A stretch of DNA of 26,377 bases from JAXGTD01 sp040775095 (GTDB lineage: Bacteria > Pseudomonadota > Gammaproteobacteria > Chromatiales > Chromatiaceae): assembly GCA_040775095.1 (NCBI GenBank), contig JAXGTD010000048.1, forward strand, positions 1 to 26,377, given 5' to 3'. Positions 15,546 to 24,725 of the stretch are shown piece after piece. The translations under genes and the position numbers were made by a program. Each line of letters starts with the position of its first letter. Position 1 is the stretch's first letter. The notes below the pieces were generated by a model. That model was not told the origin of the DNA and ran no database searches. It saw only the letters and a list, made by a program, of their open reading frames with translations.

Positions 15546-16296
15546 CCAGTGCCGACGTCGGATTTCTACGATCCGTTTCGCATTCCATGGGTCAACGTTG
15601 GCGGTAAGCTCAGGTCATACGGGGGAGGCGTGGGGGAAAACGCGCGGTTTGCGCGGAGGTGTTGTCGATGGACTGCCGGTCCGGCTCGTGGCTGGGGCGG
15701 TCGCGATGGCCAGGGGACGGCCGAGGCGCCGGGCGACAGGCGCCATCGCTCCATCTGGTACGGCCCGGTTGACCCGGGGGTGCCGCGAGCGGACCGGGCG
15801 ACAACAGGGGCTGCCGCCGCGGGAGCAGACCCCGTCCGGGGTTAAATGGCAGTTCGGTTAGCGCTAGCCGGTAGCGCTTGTAGTCTGGGAAGAATCCCTG
15901 GACCCTGGACCCTGGACCCTGGACCCTGGACCCTGGACCCTGGATCCCTGGGCGCTGGGCGATTTCGTTTGCCTGGAAAACGCGCGGTCTGGTCCGACGG
16001 CCTCGACCTTGGCGGCCATGGCCAAGACCAAGTCGACGAGCAAGGCAGCCGAATCGGCGGCCGGCCAACCGAGTCCTTGACCTTGGATGGGCGTTGGCAA
16101 GGTTGATGCGGGAGGGTCGTCGTTGTCGTTGCTGCTGCTGGCGGCGTTCGGCGATGGCCGGAGCCACCCGAGCGCGGATGGCGCCCCGGTTGTGCGGGAG
16201 GCGCTGACCTCGCCCGAGAAGCTCTCCGGCACGCGGGCGCAGAGCTGGCATTGCGCCAACCCATGCAACCCGAACGCCCAAAAGGGGGTAACCTCG
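15546..16296. other. Non-coding region upstream of the OPT transporter
   Basis: About 750 bp without a supported gene. It holds an inverted repeat (AGCGCTA-GCCGG-TAGCGCT, 15860-15878) next to a 7-bp tandem repeat (15896-15950). Open frames on both strands are long only because stop codons are rare at this GC content, and their products are low-complexity Arg/Pro/Gly chains. Confidence 0.45.
15896..15950. repeat. Heptanucleotide tandem repeat (GACCCTG)n
   Basis: Six perfect copies of GACCCTG run from 15901 to 15942, flanked by a partial unit (CCCTG, 15896-15900) and a variant unit (GATCCCTG, 15943-15950). The period of 7 is not a multiple of 3, and no gene covers it. Copy number is likely to vary by slippage. 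Confidence 0.95.
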
Positions 16297-18144
16297 ATGG
16301 GCGAGCGTCCGGTCCCGCGCTTCGGTGGAGGCCACATGCTCCCCGGCGGGCACCGGCTCGCCGACCCGATAGACCCCGGAGCCGTCCCCGTGCAGACCAA
16401 AGCGCCGCTCAGACACCTCACTGCTCGCGCCATCCTCACTGGCGTGGTGCTGGGCGCGGTCCTGACTCCGTGCAATGTCTACTCCGGGCTCAAGATTGGG
16501 TGGTCGTTCAACGTGTCGATCATCGCGCTGCTGGTCGCTTCCGGCTTCTGGGCTTTCCTGGCCCGGTTCCGAATCGGCCGGGCATTGGGTGCCGGGGAGG
16601 GCAACATCAGCCAGACCGCGGCCTCCTCCTCGGCCAATATCATCTCCGGCGGCTTGGTCGCCCCCATACCTGCGCTGGCCATGCTGACCGGCGCGAACCT
16701 GCCTTTGGGAGAGCTCGTCGCCTGGGTCTTCGCGGTGAGCTTTCTGGGTATCTGGGTCGCATGGTATCTGCGCGAGTCTCTGATCCTGCGCTCAGGTCTT
16801 GCCTTTCCAACAGGGCGGGCCACGGCAGAGACCCTGCTGGAGCTCTTCGACCAGGGACGGGAGGCGGCACTGAAGCTGCGGGTGCTCCTGGCGGGCGCGG
16901 CCTTGGCCGGCGTCGCGAAATGGCTCGACGACGGCTGGCTGGGACTGCCGCGACCCCACCTCGGGTACGTGCTGCCGGCGACGGGGAGCCTGTCCGGCTT
17001 CACGGGTATCAGTGCCAAGAACCTGACCTTTGGTCTGGAGCCGTCGCTGATGCTCGCGGGTTTCGGGGCGATCATCGGTTTCCGCGCTGGGGTATCGCTG
17101 CTGCTGGGCGCCATGATCGCCTGGGGCGTGCTGGGACCATGGGGGTTGAGTCAGGGGTTCATCACCCCTGGGGCAGATGACCCGGCTGCCAGCTGGTTCG
17201 GTCCGATGATCGAATGGCTGCTTTGGCCGGGTGTGGCACTCATGGTCTCATCCACACTGACCCGATTGCTGCTCCAGTCCCTGGCGCACCGACGCCAGGC
17301 CGCTCCGGTCGTTGCCGCGCTCGACGGATCTGGCGACGGGGGCAGCCTGGCGCGATTGCTTGGATTGGCGGTGGCCAGCGCCCTGGTGGTGTGGGCGCAG
17401 GTGAGCATCTTCGGCATCCATTGGGCCATCGCGGCCCTGGCGGTGCCTATCGCGTTTGTCCTGGCCATGGTTGCCTCACGGGTTGTGGGCGAGACGGGCA
17501 TCCCGCCCATCGGGGCCATTGGCAAGGTCTCCCAGCTCAGTACCGGGATCACCGCCCCGGGGGAGATGACCGCCAACCTGATCGGGGCCAATGTGGCGGG
17601 CGGGGCGGCAGGCCAGAGCGCGGACCTGCTCAACGACTTCAAAGTGGGCCATGCCATCGGCGCGCCACCCCAGCTCCAGGTGGTTGCCCAGTTCTTCGGC
17701 ATCCTCACGGGCAGTGTGGTGGGAAGTCTGGTCTATCTGCGCCTGGTGCCGGACCCGGCGGGCATGCTGATCACCGAGCAATGGCCGGCGCCGGCGGTGG
17801 CCACCTGGAAGGTGGTGGCAGAGACGCTCAGCGCCGGGCTCGGCGCGATGCCTGCAAGCGCCCTGTGGGCCGTCGCGCTCGCGGGCATGGTGGGTGTGGT
17901 CGCATCGGTGGCAGAGCACCGGCGCGGCCCAGGCTGGCTGCCGAGCATGCCTGCCCTCGGGTTGGCCATCGTGATACCCGCTCACCTGTCTATCACGCTG
18001 TTTTTCGGCAGCCTGATAGCCAAGGTGCTCAAGCGTTGGAACCCGACCCTGGCCCAGCGATTTATGATCGCCGCGGCGTCCGGGTTGATCGCGGGCGAGA
18101 GCCTGGCCGGGGTCGGACGTGCCCTGCTGGGCATGCTTGGGTGA
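16297..18144 (+). CDS. OPT-family transporter
   Basis: The 615-residue protein has about 14 or more hydrophobic segments and OPT-family phrases: TPCNVYSGLKIGW (about 57-69), GEGNISQTAASSSAN (about 100-114) and GETGIPPIGAIGKVSQ near the middle of the C-terminal half. OPT proteins are proton-coupled importers of small peptides or metal chelates in the inner membrane. Bacterial members are poorly defined, so the substrate is unknown. The ATG at 16297 is chosen because GGGGG lies 8 bases upstream and the first helix follows about 40 residues later. An in-frame ATG at 16087 would add 70 residues of non-homologous-looking sequence; an ATG at 16336 is a shorter option. The gene stands alone, convergent with the phosphodiesterase gene. 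Confidence 0.9.
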   Translation: MGERPVPRFGGGHMLPGGHRLADPIDPGAVPVQTKAPLRHLTARAILTGVVLGAVLTPCNVYSGLKIGWSFNVSIIALLVASGFWAFLARFRIGRALGAGEGNISQTAASSSANIISGGLVAPIPALAMLTGANLPLGELVAWVFAVSFLGIWVAWYLRESLILRSGLAFPTGRATAETLLELFDQGREAALKLRVLLAGAALAGVAKWLDDGWLGLPRPHLGYVLPATGSLSGFTGISAKNLTFGLEPSLMLAGFGAIIGFRAGVSLLLGAMIAWGVLGPWGLSQGFITPGADDPAASWFGPMIEWLLWPGVALMVSSTLTRLLLQSLAHRRQAAPVVAALDGSGDGGSLARLLGLAVASALVVWAQVSIFGIHWAIAALAVPIAFVLAMVASRVVGETGIPPIGAIGKVSQLSTGITAPGEMTANLIGANVAGGAAGQSADLLNDFKVGHAIGAPPQLQVVAQFFGILTGSVVGSLVYLRLVPDPAGMLITEQWPAPAVATWKVVAETLSAGLGAMPASALWAVALAGMVGVVASVAEHRRGPGWLPSMPALGLAIVIPAHLSITLFFGSLIAKVLKRWNPTLAQRFMIAAASGLIAGESLAGVGRALLGMLG

Positions 18145-18328
18145 GTCGGCCACCCGATGCGGCGCAACGGGGCGCAAACCGGATATCCCGCGATGACCTC
18201 AGCTCCAGGTACAGGCCAATCAGGTTTCCCACCTTTGTCTGCGCTGAAAGCTGAGCAACCTGTCCTCCTGGAAGAGCCTTGTGGCCCTGTGCGCCCTGGC
18301 ATCCGCCGCGAGCCGCGCACCGGGTCGT

Positions 18329-18349
18329 CCGCCTGGGCCTTTCAGGCGG
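18329..18349. repeat. Hairpin between convergent genes
   Basis: CCGCCTG (18329-18335) and CAGGCGG (18343-18349) form a perfect 7-bp inverted repeat with a 7-base spacer. It lies in the 293-bp gap between the OPT gene and the convergent phosphodiesterase gene. A role as a bidirectional transcription end is possible, but there is no T-run on either side. Confidence 0.4.
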
Positions 18350-18437
18350 TAGGTGGGGCGTCCATTCTGGTCGCGGTCGTTTCCCGGCCGGTCGCCGACC
18401 ACCGCGCGGCCGTATGTGGCCCCCATGGCCGCAGGGC

Positions 18438-19595
18438 TCAGGGCCTGATCATCGCCAGCGGCACCATCAGCTCGGCCTGGCTGAGCCCGCCATGGACACC
18501 GATCTGCTCGAAGGGTCTGTCGAATGGCAGGCGCTCGCGGATCACGTTGTTGCCCCGGGCGAGGAGGGTGTAGTCACCCACGCGCTCGCGCAGGCGCGGA
18601 TGGGGTGGTCCCAGTCCGAACACGCCCGACGCGATGAGCGCGCGGCTTGAATACAGGTCGAAGCGTTCACCGAGCACCTCGCGGCAATAGCCCTCGAAGC
18701 TGTCCGCCCGGTCTGGATGGACATAGCAGAATGCGGCGCGAGGCTCACCGCACAGCGGAATGGTCAGGCACTCCACGAGCTCGGGATGCTGGGCCAGGTC
18801 CAGTCGATCGGATGGCGCGGTATCGATCTGGCCATGATCGGCGCAGACCAGGACAAGGGTCCCGCTGTCGGCGATGCGATCGCAGAAATCCGAGAGTGCC
18901 GCCTCGATCTCGTGCAGGTGTGCCACCGCGGCATCGCTCTCGATGCCCTGTTCGTGACCGATGCCGTCAAGCCTTGGCCAATAGGCATAGCAGTAGCTCG
19001 CCTCTGGACTCCCGCGGATCGCCCGGGCGATCTGGCGGAACATCCCCGTCAGGTGCTCGAAGCGGCGCGCCTTGGCGCGCCCGAGATGGGCGAGATTGAA
19101 GTCGGAGCTCGCGATCTCCGCCGGTGCAATCACCACCGAATCGGTTGCGATGCGCTCCGACACGGGACGATGTCCGAACAGCTTGCGCACATCCACGCCG
19201 GCACCCCGATAGCCGACGCCGCCGTAGCGCGGCCGGCCCGGCAACACGCTCATCACGCAGCCCAATTCGCGCAACCAGGTGTGCCAGCCGGTGAGCGCAT
19301 GCTGCTGTGGTGCGTCGCCCGTGAGGTAGGTGGTGATGGCCGATGCGGTGGTTGGCGGGAAGACGGAGCAGATCGCCCCGACCCGGTGCCGCCAGAGCAG
19401 CCCGTCGGGGGCGTGGCGCTGAAGCCAGTCGTCACCGAGCCCATCGATCACCAGCAGGACCACATGCCTGGCGGGCGCCAGCGTTGCCGCGGGCAGTTGC
19501 CGCAGGTCCGGATAGTCCGACTCGCCACCGCGAGCCCGGATGATCGAGGCCATCAGATTGACGATGCACCCGCCTGCATAGTCGGGTTGGTTCAT
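18438..19595 (-). CDS. Alkaline-phosphatase-superfamily phosphodiesterase/pyrophosphatase
   Basis: From the ATG at 19595 this is 385 residues. The pattern is that of the type I phosphodiesterase/nucleotide pyrophosphatase group: VVLLVIDGLG (metal D51), SVFPPTTASA (nucleophile Thr at 82 or 83), RLDGIGHEQG (D210, H214), CADHGQ (D253, H254) and GVHGG (H368). These ligands hold two zinc ions around the Thr that attacks the phosphate ester. There is no signal peptide, so a cytoplasmic enzyme is likely; the substrate is unknown. GAGGGGG lies 13 bases before ATG 19595 and only 1 base before an alternative ATG at 19607, so neither start is ideal. The frame remains open to 20048, but that extension is Arg/Gly/Pro-rich and not family-like. 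Confidence 0.85.
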   Translation of the reverse strand: MNQPDYAGGCIVNLMASIIRARGGESDYPDLRQLPAATLAPARHVVLLVIDGLGDDWLQRHAPDGLLWRHRVGAICSVFPPTTASAITTYLTGDAPQQHALTGWHTWLRELGCVMSVLPGRPRYGGVGYRGAGVDVRKLFGHRPVSERIATDSVVIAPAEIASSDFNLAHLGRAKARRFEHLTGMFRQIARAIRGSPEASYCYAYWPRLDGIGHEQGIESDAAVAHLHEIEAALSDFCDRIADSGTLVLVCADHGQIDTAPSDRLDLAQHPELVECLTIPLCGEPRAAFCYVHPDRADSFEGYCREVLGERFDLYSSRALIASGVFGLGPPHPRLRERVGDYTLLARGNNVIRERLPFDRPFEQIGVHGGLSQAELMVPLAMIRP

Positions 19596-20401
19596 GCGCC
19601 GCAGCATACCCCCTCTGCTTTGGGTATGGGTAGGCCCGGTGGACCGCGGCGCGGGGCGAGCGGTCCGCCCCTCCCCGTACGCCAAAGTTGCCGATGCCGG
19701 TATCCCGCCGCGGGCGGTGAGCCCTCGTCGTGCCGCGTCGAGATATGGTGCAGCCCCAGGATGCAAGGCCCTCAGCGGCCGATCTTGCCGACCAAACGTA
19801 CACCCCCCCATTTCTTGGAAGAGCCTGGAGCCGCCTCCGGGGCCGCCATGTCTGCGCGACGCCCTCGCTGACCCCGCGTAGGAATCGTCTGACGCAATAT
19901 TGTGTATTATGTGGCCCTCGGGCGCCCCGCCTCGGCCCGGCCAGCCACTTGGGTGGAGGTCGGCGGTGGGCCGCGCCGCGGCCGCGGGAGCCGGTTTAGC
20001 GCGATGCCGATTGGATCCGCCCCTGGGCAGATTCAGCCTGCAATCCAAGGGCGCGGCTCCCAGCTTGGGACAATTTCAATGACATAGGGAATGGACTGGG
20101 GAATGCTGATCTCGGGCTTTTCCCGTGCGGGCTATGCAGGGCCCGGCATTTTAACGCGCTGCAGACGCTGGACAATGGCGCACTGCGCGCCTCGCGCCTC
20201 GTGACGTGCGAGCTGACTAAACGCCCGGAAGGCATCCGATCGGCGTCTGCTCCGGGGCGCTGAACAAGGCGGGGCCATCCATGGCCAGCATCGGAACCGC
20301 TGTGGATCAGCGCTTCCTCAGAGTGGGTTTGCGTCGTCGCGCGGGGTTTGGCGCGGCGCCGCCCGGATTGCCGGTGGTGCAGTGCGAAAATGACCGCGAC
20401 C
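19596..20401. other. Non-coding region between the phosphodiesterase gene and uvrY
   Basis: About 800 bp upstream of two divergent genes with no supported coding region. There is one AT-rich island at about 19890-19912 containing the palindrome CAATATTG, which could mark a promoter. An interrupted inverted repeat GGACCG...CGGTCC lies at 19641-19666. No recognisable RNA gene was identified by eye. Confidence 0.4.
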
Positions 20402-21046
20402 ATGATCAAGATTCTGCTCGTCGATGACCACCAGCTGATGCGCGCGGGCCTGCGTGCAATCCTCAATGACGAGGATGACATGGCCGTGGTTGGTGAGGCC
20501 GAGGACGGAACCGAGGCGCTCAAGCTCGCCCGCGAACGAGGACCCGACGTGGTCCTGATGGACATACAGATGCCCAAGGGGATGGGCGGAATCGAGGCCA
20601 CGCGGCGGTTGCTGCGCCAGTCGCCCGCGCTCCACGTGATCGCGCTCTCCGCCCTGATGGACGACCCGCTCCCGCGGCAGTTGCGCGATGCCGGCGTCAG
20701 CGGCTACCTGACCAAGGGCTGCCCGGTCAAGGAGATGCTCGGTGCGATCCGTGCCGTGCACCGTGGGCTTGCCTATGTGGATGCCCATCTCGCGCAGCGG
20801 CACATGCTGGCCAACTGGTCGGGTGTCAACGAGACCCCATTCGAATGCCTGTCCGCGCGGGAGATGCAGGTGACGATGATGATCCTCGAGGGGCGCCGCA
20901 ACATCGAAATTGCGTTCGCATTGTCGTTGAGTCAGAAGACGGTGAGCACCTATCGGCAGCGCATTTTCGACAAGCTCCAGGTAGCGAACGATGTCGGACT
21001 CACGCGCCTGGCCTATCGTCATGGCCTGATCAGGGATGGGGACTGA
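20402..21046 (+). CDS. uvrY: UvrY/GacA-type response regulator
   Basis: The 214-residue length equals that of GacA/UvrY. The receiver domain has the acidic pair D8-D9, phospho-acceptor D54 in LMDIQMP, S83 and K105. The C-terminal LuxR-type helix-turn-helix reads LSAREMQV...IEIAFALSLSQKTVSTYRQRIFDKLQV. In gammaproteobacteria this regulator is phosphorylated by the BarA/GacS kinase and activates small RNAs that sequester CsrA/RsmA. The identity is supported by its place upstream of uvrC. The ATG at 20402 gives the normal length; an ATG at 20390 would add four residues. Neither has a clear ribosome site. No kinase gene is in the window. Confidence 0.93.
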   Translation: MIKILLVDDHQLMRAGLRAILNDEDDMAVVGEAEDGTEALKLARERGPDVVLMDIQMPKGMGGIEATRRLLRQSPALHVIALSALMDDPLPRQLRDAGVSGYLTKGCPVKEMLGAIRAVHRGLAYVDAHLAQRHMLANWSGVNETPFECLSAREMQVTMMILEGRRNIEIAFALSLSQKTVSTYRQRIFDKLQVANDVGLTRLAYRHGLIRDGD

Positions 21047-21740
21047 GCCCGTGGCGCGAGCAGCCTCGATCGATGCGCCAAAGGCGGTTGCGACAGGGGC
21101 CGGTGGTGTCGACCTACAATGCCGGCGCTGTGCGCGGCTGGCGGACTTCCTCGCCAGCGTCAGGGCCCGCCACCCGGACTATCACGCGGCGCCAGTGGCC
21201 CCGTTTGGCGATCCCGCCGCGCGTGTGCTCGTTGTCGGGCTTGCCCCGGGCATGCACGGCGCCAACCGCAGCGGAAGGCCGTTCACCGGGGACCACGCCG
21301 GTATCCTGCTCTACGAGACCCTGCACCGGTATGGCTTCGCCAGCGCGGCGGTGTCGGTGTCGGCCGATGACGGGCTGCGTCTGAGCGGGTGTCGCATCAC
21401 CAACGCGGTGAAGTGCCTGCCACCGGAAAACCGGCCGACCACGGAGGAGGTGCGTACCTGCAACGGCTACCTGGCCGCCGAGCTGGCGGCCCTGCCAGCG
21501 CGACCCGTCGTGCTCGCGCTGGGCGGAGTCGCCCACAAGGCGGTGCTGCGCGCAAGGGGCCTGAAACAATCGGCCTGGCCCTTTGCTCACGGCGCGGAGC
21601 ATCTGCTTCCCGGGGAGGTGCGGCTGGTCGATTCCTACCACTGCAGTCGCTACAACACCCAGACCGGCCGCCTGACGCCGGCGATGTTTGCCGACGTGGT
21701 CGGCCGCTGCCGAAGGCTGCTCGACGACGATCGAGGCTGA
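21036..21740 (+). CDS. Family 5-like uracil-DNA glycosylase (UdgB type)
   Basis: The 234-residue protein has glycosylase motif A, GLAPGMHGANRSGRPFTGD (68-86), and motif B, YHCSRYNTQTGRLT (201-214). Four cysteines, C29 and C32 in CRRC plus C127 and C142, are placed to bind a 4Fe-4S cluster. These features indicate the family 4/5 group, with the HGANRSGRPFTGD phrase typical of family 5. It removes uracil and related damaged bases from DNA. Its start overlaps the uvrY stop by 11 bases, and its TGA shares one base with the uvrC ATG, so it is embedded in the uvrY-uvrC operon. A GTG at 21051 is an alternative start. Motif B has HCS where many family members have HPS. Confidence 0.9.
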   Translation: MGTEPVARAASIDAPKAVATGAGGVDLQCRRCARLADFLASVRARHPDYHAAPVAPFGDPAARVLVVGLAPGMHGANRSGRPFTGDHAGILLYETLHRYGFASAAVSVSADDGLRLSGCRITNAVKCLPPENRPTTEEVRTCNGYLAAELAALPARPVVLALGGVAHKAVLRARGLKQSAWPFAHGAEHLLPGEVRLVDSYHCSRYNTQTGRLTPAMFADVVGRCRRLLDDDRG

Positions 21741-23560
21741 TGGCCGCTTTCGATCACCGCGCGGCGCTGCAGCAGATCCCGGCCCAGCCGGGCGTCTACC
21801 GCATGCTCGACGCCAATGGCCAGGTGCTGTATGTCGGCAAGGCGAAGGATCTCCGACGCCGGGTCGGCAGCTATTTCGTCCGCTCGCTGAATCGGCGTCT
21901 GCAGCTGATGGTCGCGCAGATCGCCGATATCCAGGTCACGCTCACCCGCACAGAGGGCGAGGCGTTGCTGCTGGAAAACGACCTGATCAAGTCGCACCGG
22001 CCGCGCTTCAATGTGCTGTTGCGAGACGACAAGAGTTACCCGTTCATTTATCTGAGCACGCGGGACAGGTTCCCGCGACTGGCCTTCTACCGTGGTCCGC
22101 GCCGGGGATCGGGCCGTTACTTCGGCCCCTATCCCAGCGCCTGGGCGGTGCGCGAGACCCTGCAGGTGCTGCAGAAGCTGTTTCCGGTGCGCCAGTGCGA
22201 GGACGGCTTCTTCCGCAACCGCACGCGGCCCTGCCTGCAGTATCAGATCAAGCGGTGCACCGGGCCCTGCGTCGGTCTGATCAGTCCGGAGGACTATGCA
22301 GACGACGTCCAGCACAGCATCAAGTTTCTCGACGGGCGCACCGATGAGGTGATCGCCGATCTGGGCGAGCGCATGGATCAGGCCGCCGAGGGGCTGGAGT
22401 TCGAGCGCGCCGCCCTGTTGCGAGACCAGATCGCGACCCTGCGCCGGGTTCAGCAGCGCCAGTACGTGACCGGGGCCAGGGGCGGGGATCTGGATATCGT
22501 CGCCTGCGCGCAGGACGCGGGCACCAGTTGCGTACAGATCGTCTTCATCCGCGGCGGTCGCAACCTTGGCGACAAGGCATTCTTTCCGCAGACCCCCGAT
22601 GGTGCGACACCGGAGGCGGTGCTGGCCGCGTTCCTCGCCCAGTTTTATGTCGACAAGCCGATCCCGCCGGAGATCCTGATCAGCGCCGAACCCGACGAGC
22701 GCGTGTTCCTGGAGACCGCCCTGAGTGAGCGCGCCGGCTGCCGGGTCGCCATCCGCCATCGGTTGCGGGGTGATCGGGCGCAATGGCTCGCGATGGCGGC
22801 CAGTAATGCGGATGCCGCGCTGAAATCGCGCCTCGGCAGTCGCGCCGGCTACGCGCGCCGACTGGAATCGCTGCGCGACGCCCTGGCCCTGGATGAGGTG
22901 CCGGTTCGGATGGAATGCTTCGACATCAGCCACACCGGCGGGGAGCTCACCGTGGCCTCCTGCGTGGTCTTCGATGACGAGGGTCCGCGCAAGTCCGACT
23001 ATCGCCGGTTCAATATCGAGGGTGTCACCCCCGGCGACGACTACGCCGCGCTGGAGCAGGCCCTGACCCGTCGGTACCGACGTATTCGGCAGGGCGAGGC
23101 GCCACTGCCGGACATCCTGTTCATCGACGGCGGCCGTGGGCAGATTGCCGCCGTGGCCGCCGTGCTGCAAGAGCTCGGGGTCGCCGGGGTCAACCTCATC
23201 GGCGTGGCCAAGGGCCCAGACCGCAAGGCCGGTGCCGAGCAGCTGTGGATCCATGGGCGCAAGACCCCCGTACAGCCTGCCGCGGACTCGCCAGCGTCGC
23301 ACCTCGTCCAGCAGATCCGCGACGAGGCCCACCGCTTTGCCATCACCGGGCATCGGCAGCGGCGCGACAAGGCGCGACGGACCTCGATGCTCGAGGCGAT
23401 CCCCGGCGTAGGCCCGAAGCGGCGCGCGAGCCTGTTGCGTGCCTTCGGCGGCCTGCGCGGCTTGAGCGCGGCCCCGCTGGAGGACATCGTCAAGGTCGAT
23501 GGAATCGGACCCGATCTGGCGCGCCAGATCCACGACCTGTTCCACCAGCGCGGCGAGTAG
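21740..23560 (+). CDS. uvrC: UvrABC excinuclease subunit C
   Basis: UvrC makes both incisions around bulky DNA lesions. The 606-residue protein shows all parts: a GIY-YIG nuclease (about 15-95, GVYRMLDANGQVLYVGKAKDL pattern), a Cys-containing linker (CEDGFF, CLQYQIKRCTGPC), the UVR domain that contacts UvrB (about 205-240), the RNase H-like endonuclease (FDISHTGG with D395), and a C-terminal double helix-hairpin-helix beginning at IPGVGPKRRASLL (about 554). The ATG at 21740 overlaps the preceding stop (TGATG), which fixes the start. An in-frame upstream extension to 21389 runs inside the glycosylase gene and is not UvrC-like. Confidence 0.96.
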   Translation: MAAFDHRAALQQIPAQPGVYRMLDANGQVLYVGKAKDLRRRVGSYFVRSLNRRLQLMVAQIADIQVTLTRTEGEALLLENDLIKSHRPRFNVLLRDDKSYPFIYLSTRDRFPRLAFYRGPRRGSGRYFGPYPSAWAVRETLQVLQKLFPVRQCEDGFFRNRTRPCLQYQIKRCTGPCVGLISPEDYADDVQHSIKFLDGRTDEVIADLGERMDQAAEGLEFERAALLRDQIATLRRVQQRQYVTGARGGDLDIVACAQDAGTSCVQIVFIRGGRNLGDKAFFPQTPDGATPEAVLAAFLAQFYVDKPIPPEILISAEPDERVFLETALSERAGCRVAIRHRLRGDRAQWLAMAASNADAALKSRLGSRAGYARRLESLRDALALDEVPVRMECFDISHTGGELTVASCVVFDDEGPRKSDYRRFNIEGVTPGDDYAALEQALTRRYRRIRQGEAPLPDILFIDGGRGQIAAVAAVLQELGVAGVNLIGVAKGPDRKAGAEQLWIHGRKTPVQPAADSPASHLVQQIRDEAHRFAITGHRQRRDKARRTSMLEAIPGVGPKRRASLLRAFGGLRGLSAAPLEDIVKVDGIGPDLARQIHDLFHQRGE

Positions 23561-23857
23561 CGACACGCCGAGGCGAGGCGTTTTCGCCGCCGCCCATGCC
23601 TGGCCCGGGGCTGTTCGAGTGTTACAAGCGGTTGAAAACGGGGCATTCCAGGAACTAAACCGCTCGGACCGCGAGCCGATTGCTGTCATGGACAGGTGCG
23701 ACGGGCCTCTGCTCGAAATGGCCCTGTTGGTCTGGCCATCGGGGGCGGTCGCGTGGCCGCGCTCGCACGCGATCGCGCGTCGGCGCGTAGAATGGCCCGC
23801 TGATGGCCGCTCCGCCAGGCCGGCCTGGCACGACCCGTCGACGAGGACCCCACCGTG
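23561..23857. other. Spacer between uvrC and pgsA
   Basis: A gap of 297 bp. TAGAAT at 23788-23793 could be a -10 box for pgsA, but no matching -35 box is visible 16-18 bases upstream. No gene or intrinsic terminator is supported. Confidence 0.3.
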
Positions 23858-24424
23858 ATGTGGAACACGCCGAACATTCTGACCCTGTTGCGCATCGCGC
23901 TGATCCCCGTGTTTGTGGTGATCTTCTACCTGCCCGTGTCCTGGGCGCGACCGGTGTGCGCGCTGGTATTCGGTATCGCGGCCCTGACGGATTGGCTGGA
24001 CGGCTATCTGGCCCGACGCTGGGAGCAGACCTCGCCGCTCGGGGCCTTTCTGGACCCGGTCGCCGACAAGCTGATGGTCGCCGTCGCGCTGGTGCTGCTC
24101 GTCCAATCACGCCCGGAGGCGGCGCTGGCGCTGCCCGCGGCGGTCATCATCGGGCGCGAGATCACCGTCTCGGCACTGCGCGAATGGATGGCCGAGGTCG
24201 GTGCCCGTGCCAAGGTCGCCGTCTCGATGGCCGGAAAGCTCAAGACCACGGCCCAGATGATCGCGATCCTGCTGCTTATCTGGCAGGCGCCGTTGCTCGG
24301 CATCCCGATCGATGGACTCGCGTTGGTGCTGCTCTACATGGCCTCCTTCCTGACGCTCTGGTCCATGATCCTGTACCTCCGGGCGGCGTGGCCAAGCCTG
24401 ACGGCAACCGATGACCCTGGCTGA
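23858..24424 (+). CDS. pgsA: CDP-diacylglycerol--glycerol-3-phosphate 3-phosphatidyltransferase
   Basis: PgsA makes phosphatidylglycerol phosphate, the committed step to phosphatidylglycerol and cardiolipin, in the inner membrane. The 188-residue protein contains the complete CDP-alcohol phosphotransferase motif DGYLAR...G...D...D: D48, G49, A52, R53, G62, D66 and D70. It has about five hydrophobic segments and starts with the typical NTPNILTLLRI. GAGGA at 23843-23847 lies 10 bases before the ATG at 23858 and 7 before an adjacent in-frame GTG at 23855, so either codon may start it. The order uvrC-pgsA-tRNA-Gly matches that in Escherichia coli. Confidence 0.95.
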   Translation: MWNTPNILTLLRIALIPVFVVIFYLPVSWARPVCALVFGIAALTDWLDGYLARRWEQTSPLGAFLDPVADKLMVAVALVLLVQSRPEAALALPAAVIIGREITVSALREWMAEVGARAKVAVSMAGKLKTTAQMIAILLLIWQAPLLGIPIDGLALVLLYMASFLTLWSMILYLRAAWPSLTATDDPG

Positions 24425-24479
24425 GGGGCCCTGATCCGGGCAGCCGGTCGGGGCGGGAAGTCGGACCGAGAACGGGGGG

Positions 24480-24507
24480 TTGACAGACCGCGGCCAACCG
24501 CTAGAAT
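24480..24507 (+). promoter_or_regulatory. Sigma-70 promoter of tRNA-Gly
   Basis: A consensus -35 box TTGACA (24480-24485) is followed after 16 bases by TAGAAT (24502-24507), five of six matches to the -10 consensus. The start of transcription would be about 6-8 bases before the tRNA, and the sequence after the -10 box is GC-rich, as in stable RNA promoters. Confidence 0.85.
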
Positions 24508-24521
24508 ATCGGGCTTCCTCA

Positions 24522-24597
<76 letters not shown>

Positions 24598-24606
24598 AAT
24601 TCGAAG

Positions 24607-24640
24607 AAAAAGGGCTGTCATCTGACAGCCTTTTTTCTTT
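24607..24640 (+). terminator. Intrinsic terminator after tRNA-Gly
   Basis: GGCTGTCA (24613-24620) pairs perfectly with TGACAGCC (24623-24630), with A-rich sequence before and a T-run (TTTTTTCTTT, 24631-24640) after it. It ends the tRNA transcript 10-40 bases after CCA. Confidence 0.93.
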
Positions 24641-24725
24641 GTGTCGCGTTTTGTGTCACGGCCCTCAGCACCACTTTAGGCGAAGCGTGATGTTGCTTTG
24701 CGCCCGCAGCCACGAAGCGGCTAGG

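Noticed and set aside
15896..15950. CRISPR array
   Set aside because: The period is 7 bp with no spacers, so this is a simple tandem repeat. No cas genes are in the window.
19596..20048. N-terminal extension of the phosphodiesterase (about 150 extra residues)
   Set aside because: The added sequence is Arg/Gly/Pro-rich and unlike the family, and the shorter start gives a complete domain.
21650..24106. An 818-codon open frame on the minus strand opposite uvrC
   Set aside because: It is antisense to three well-identified genes or gaps, has no recognisable domain, and is explained by rare stop codons at high GC.
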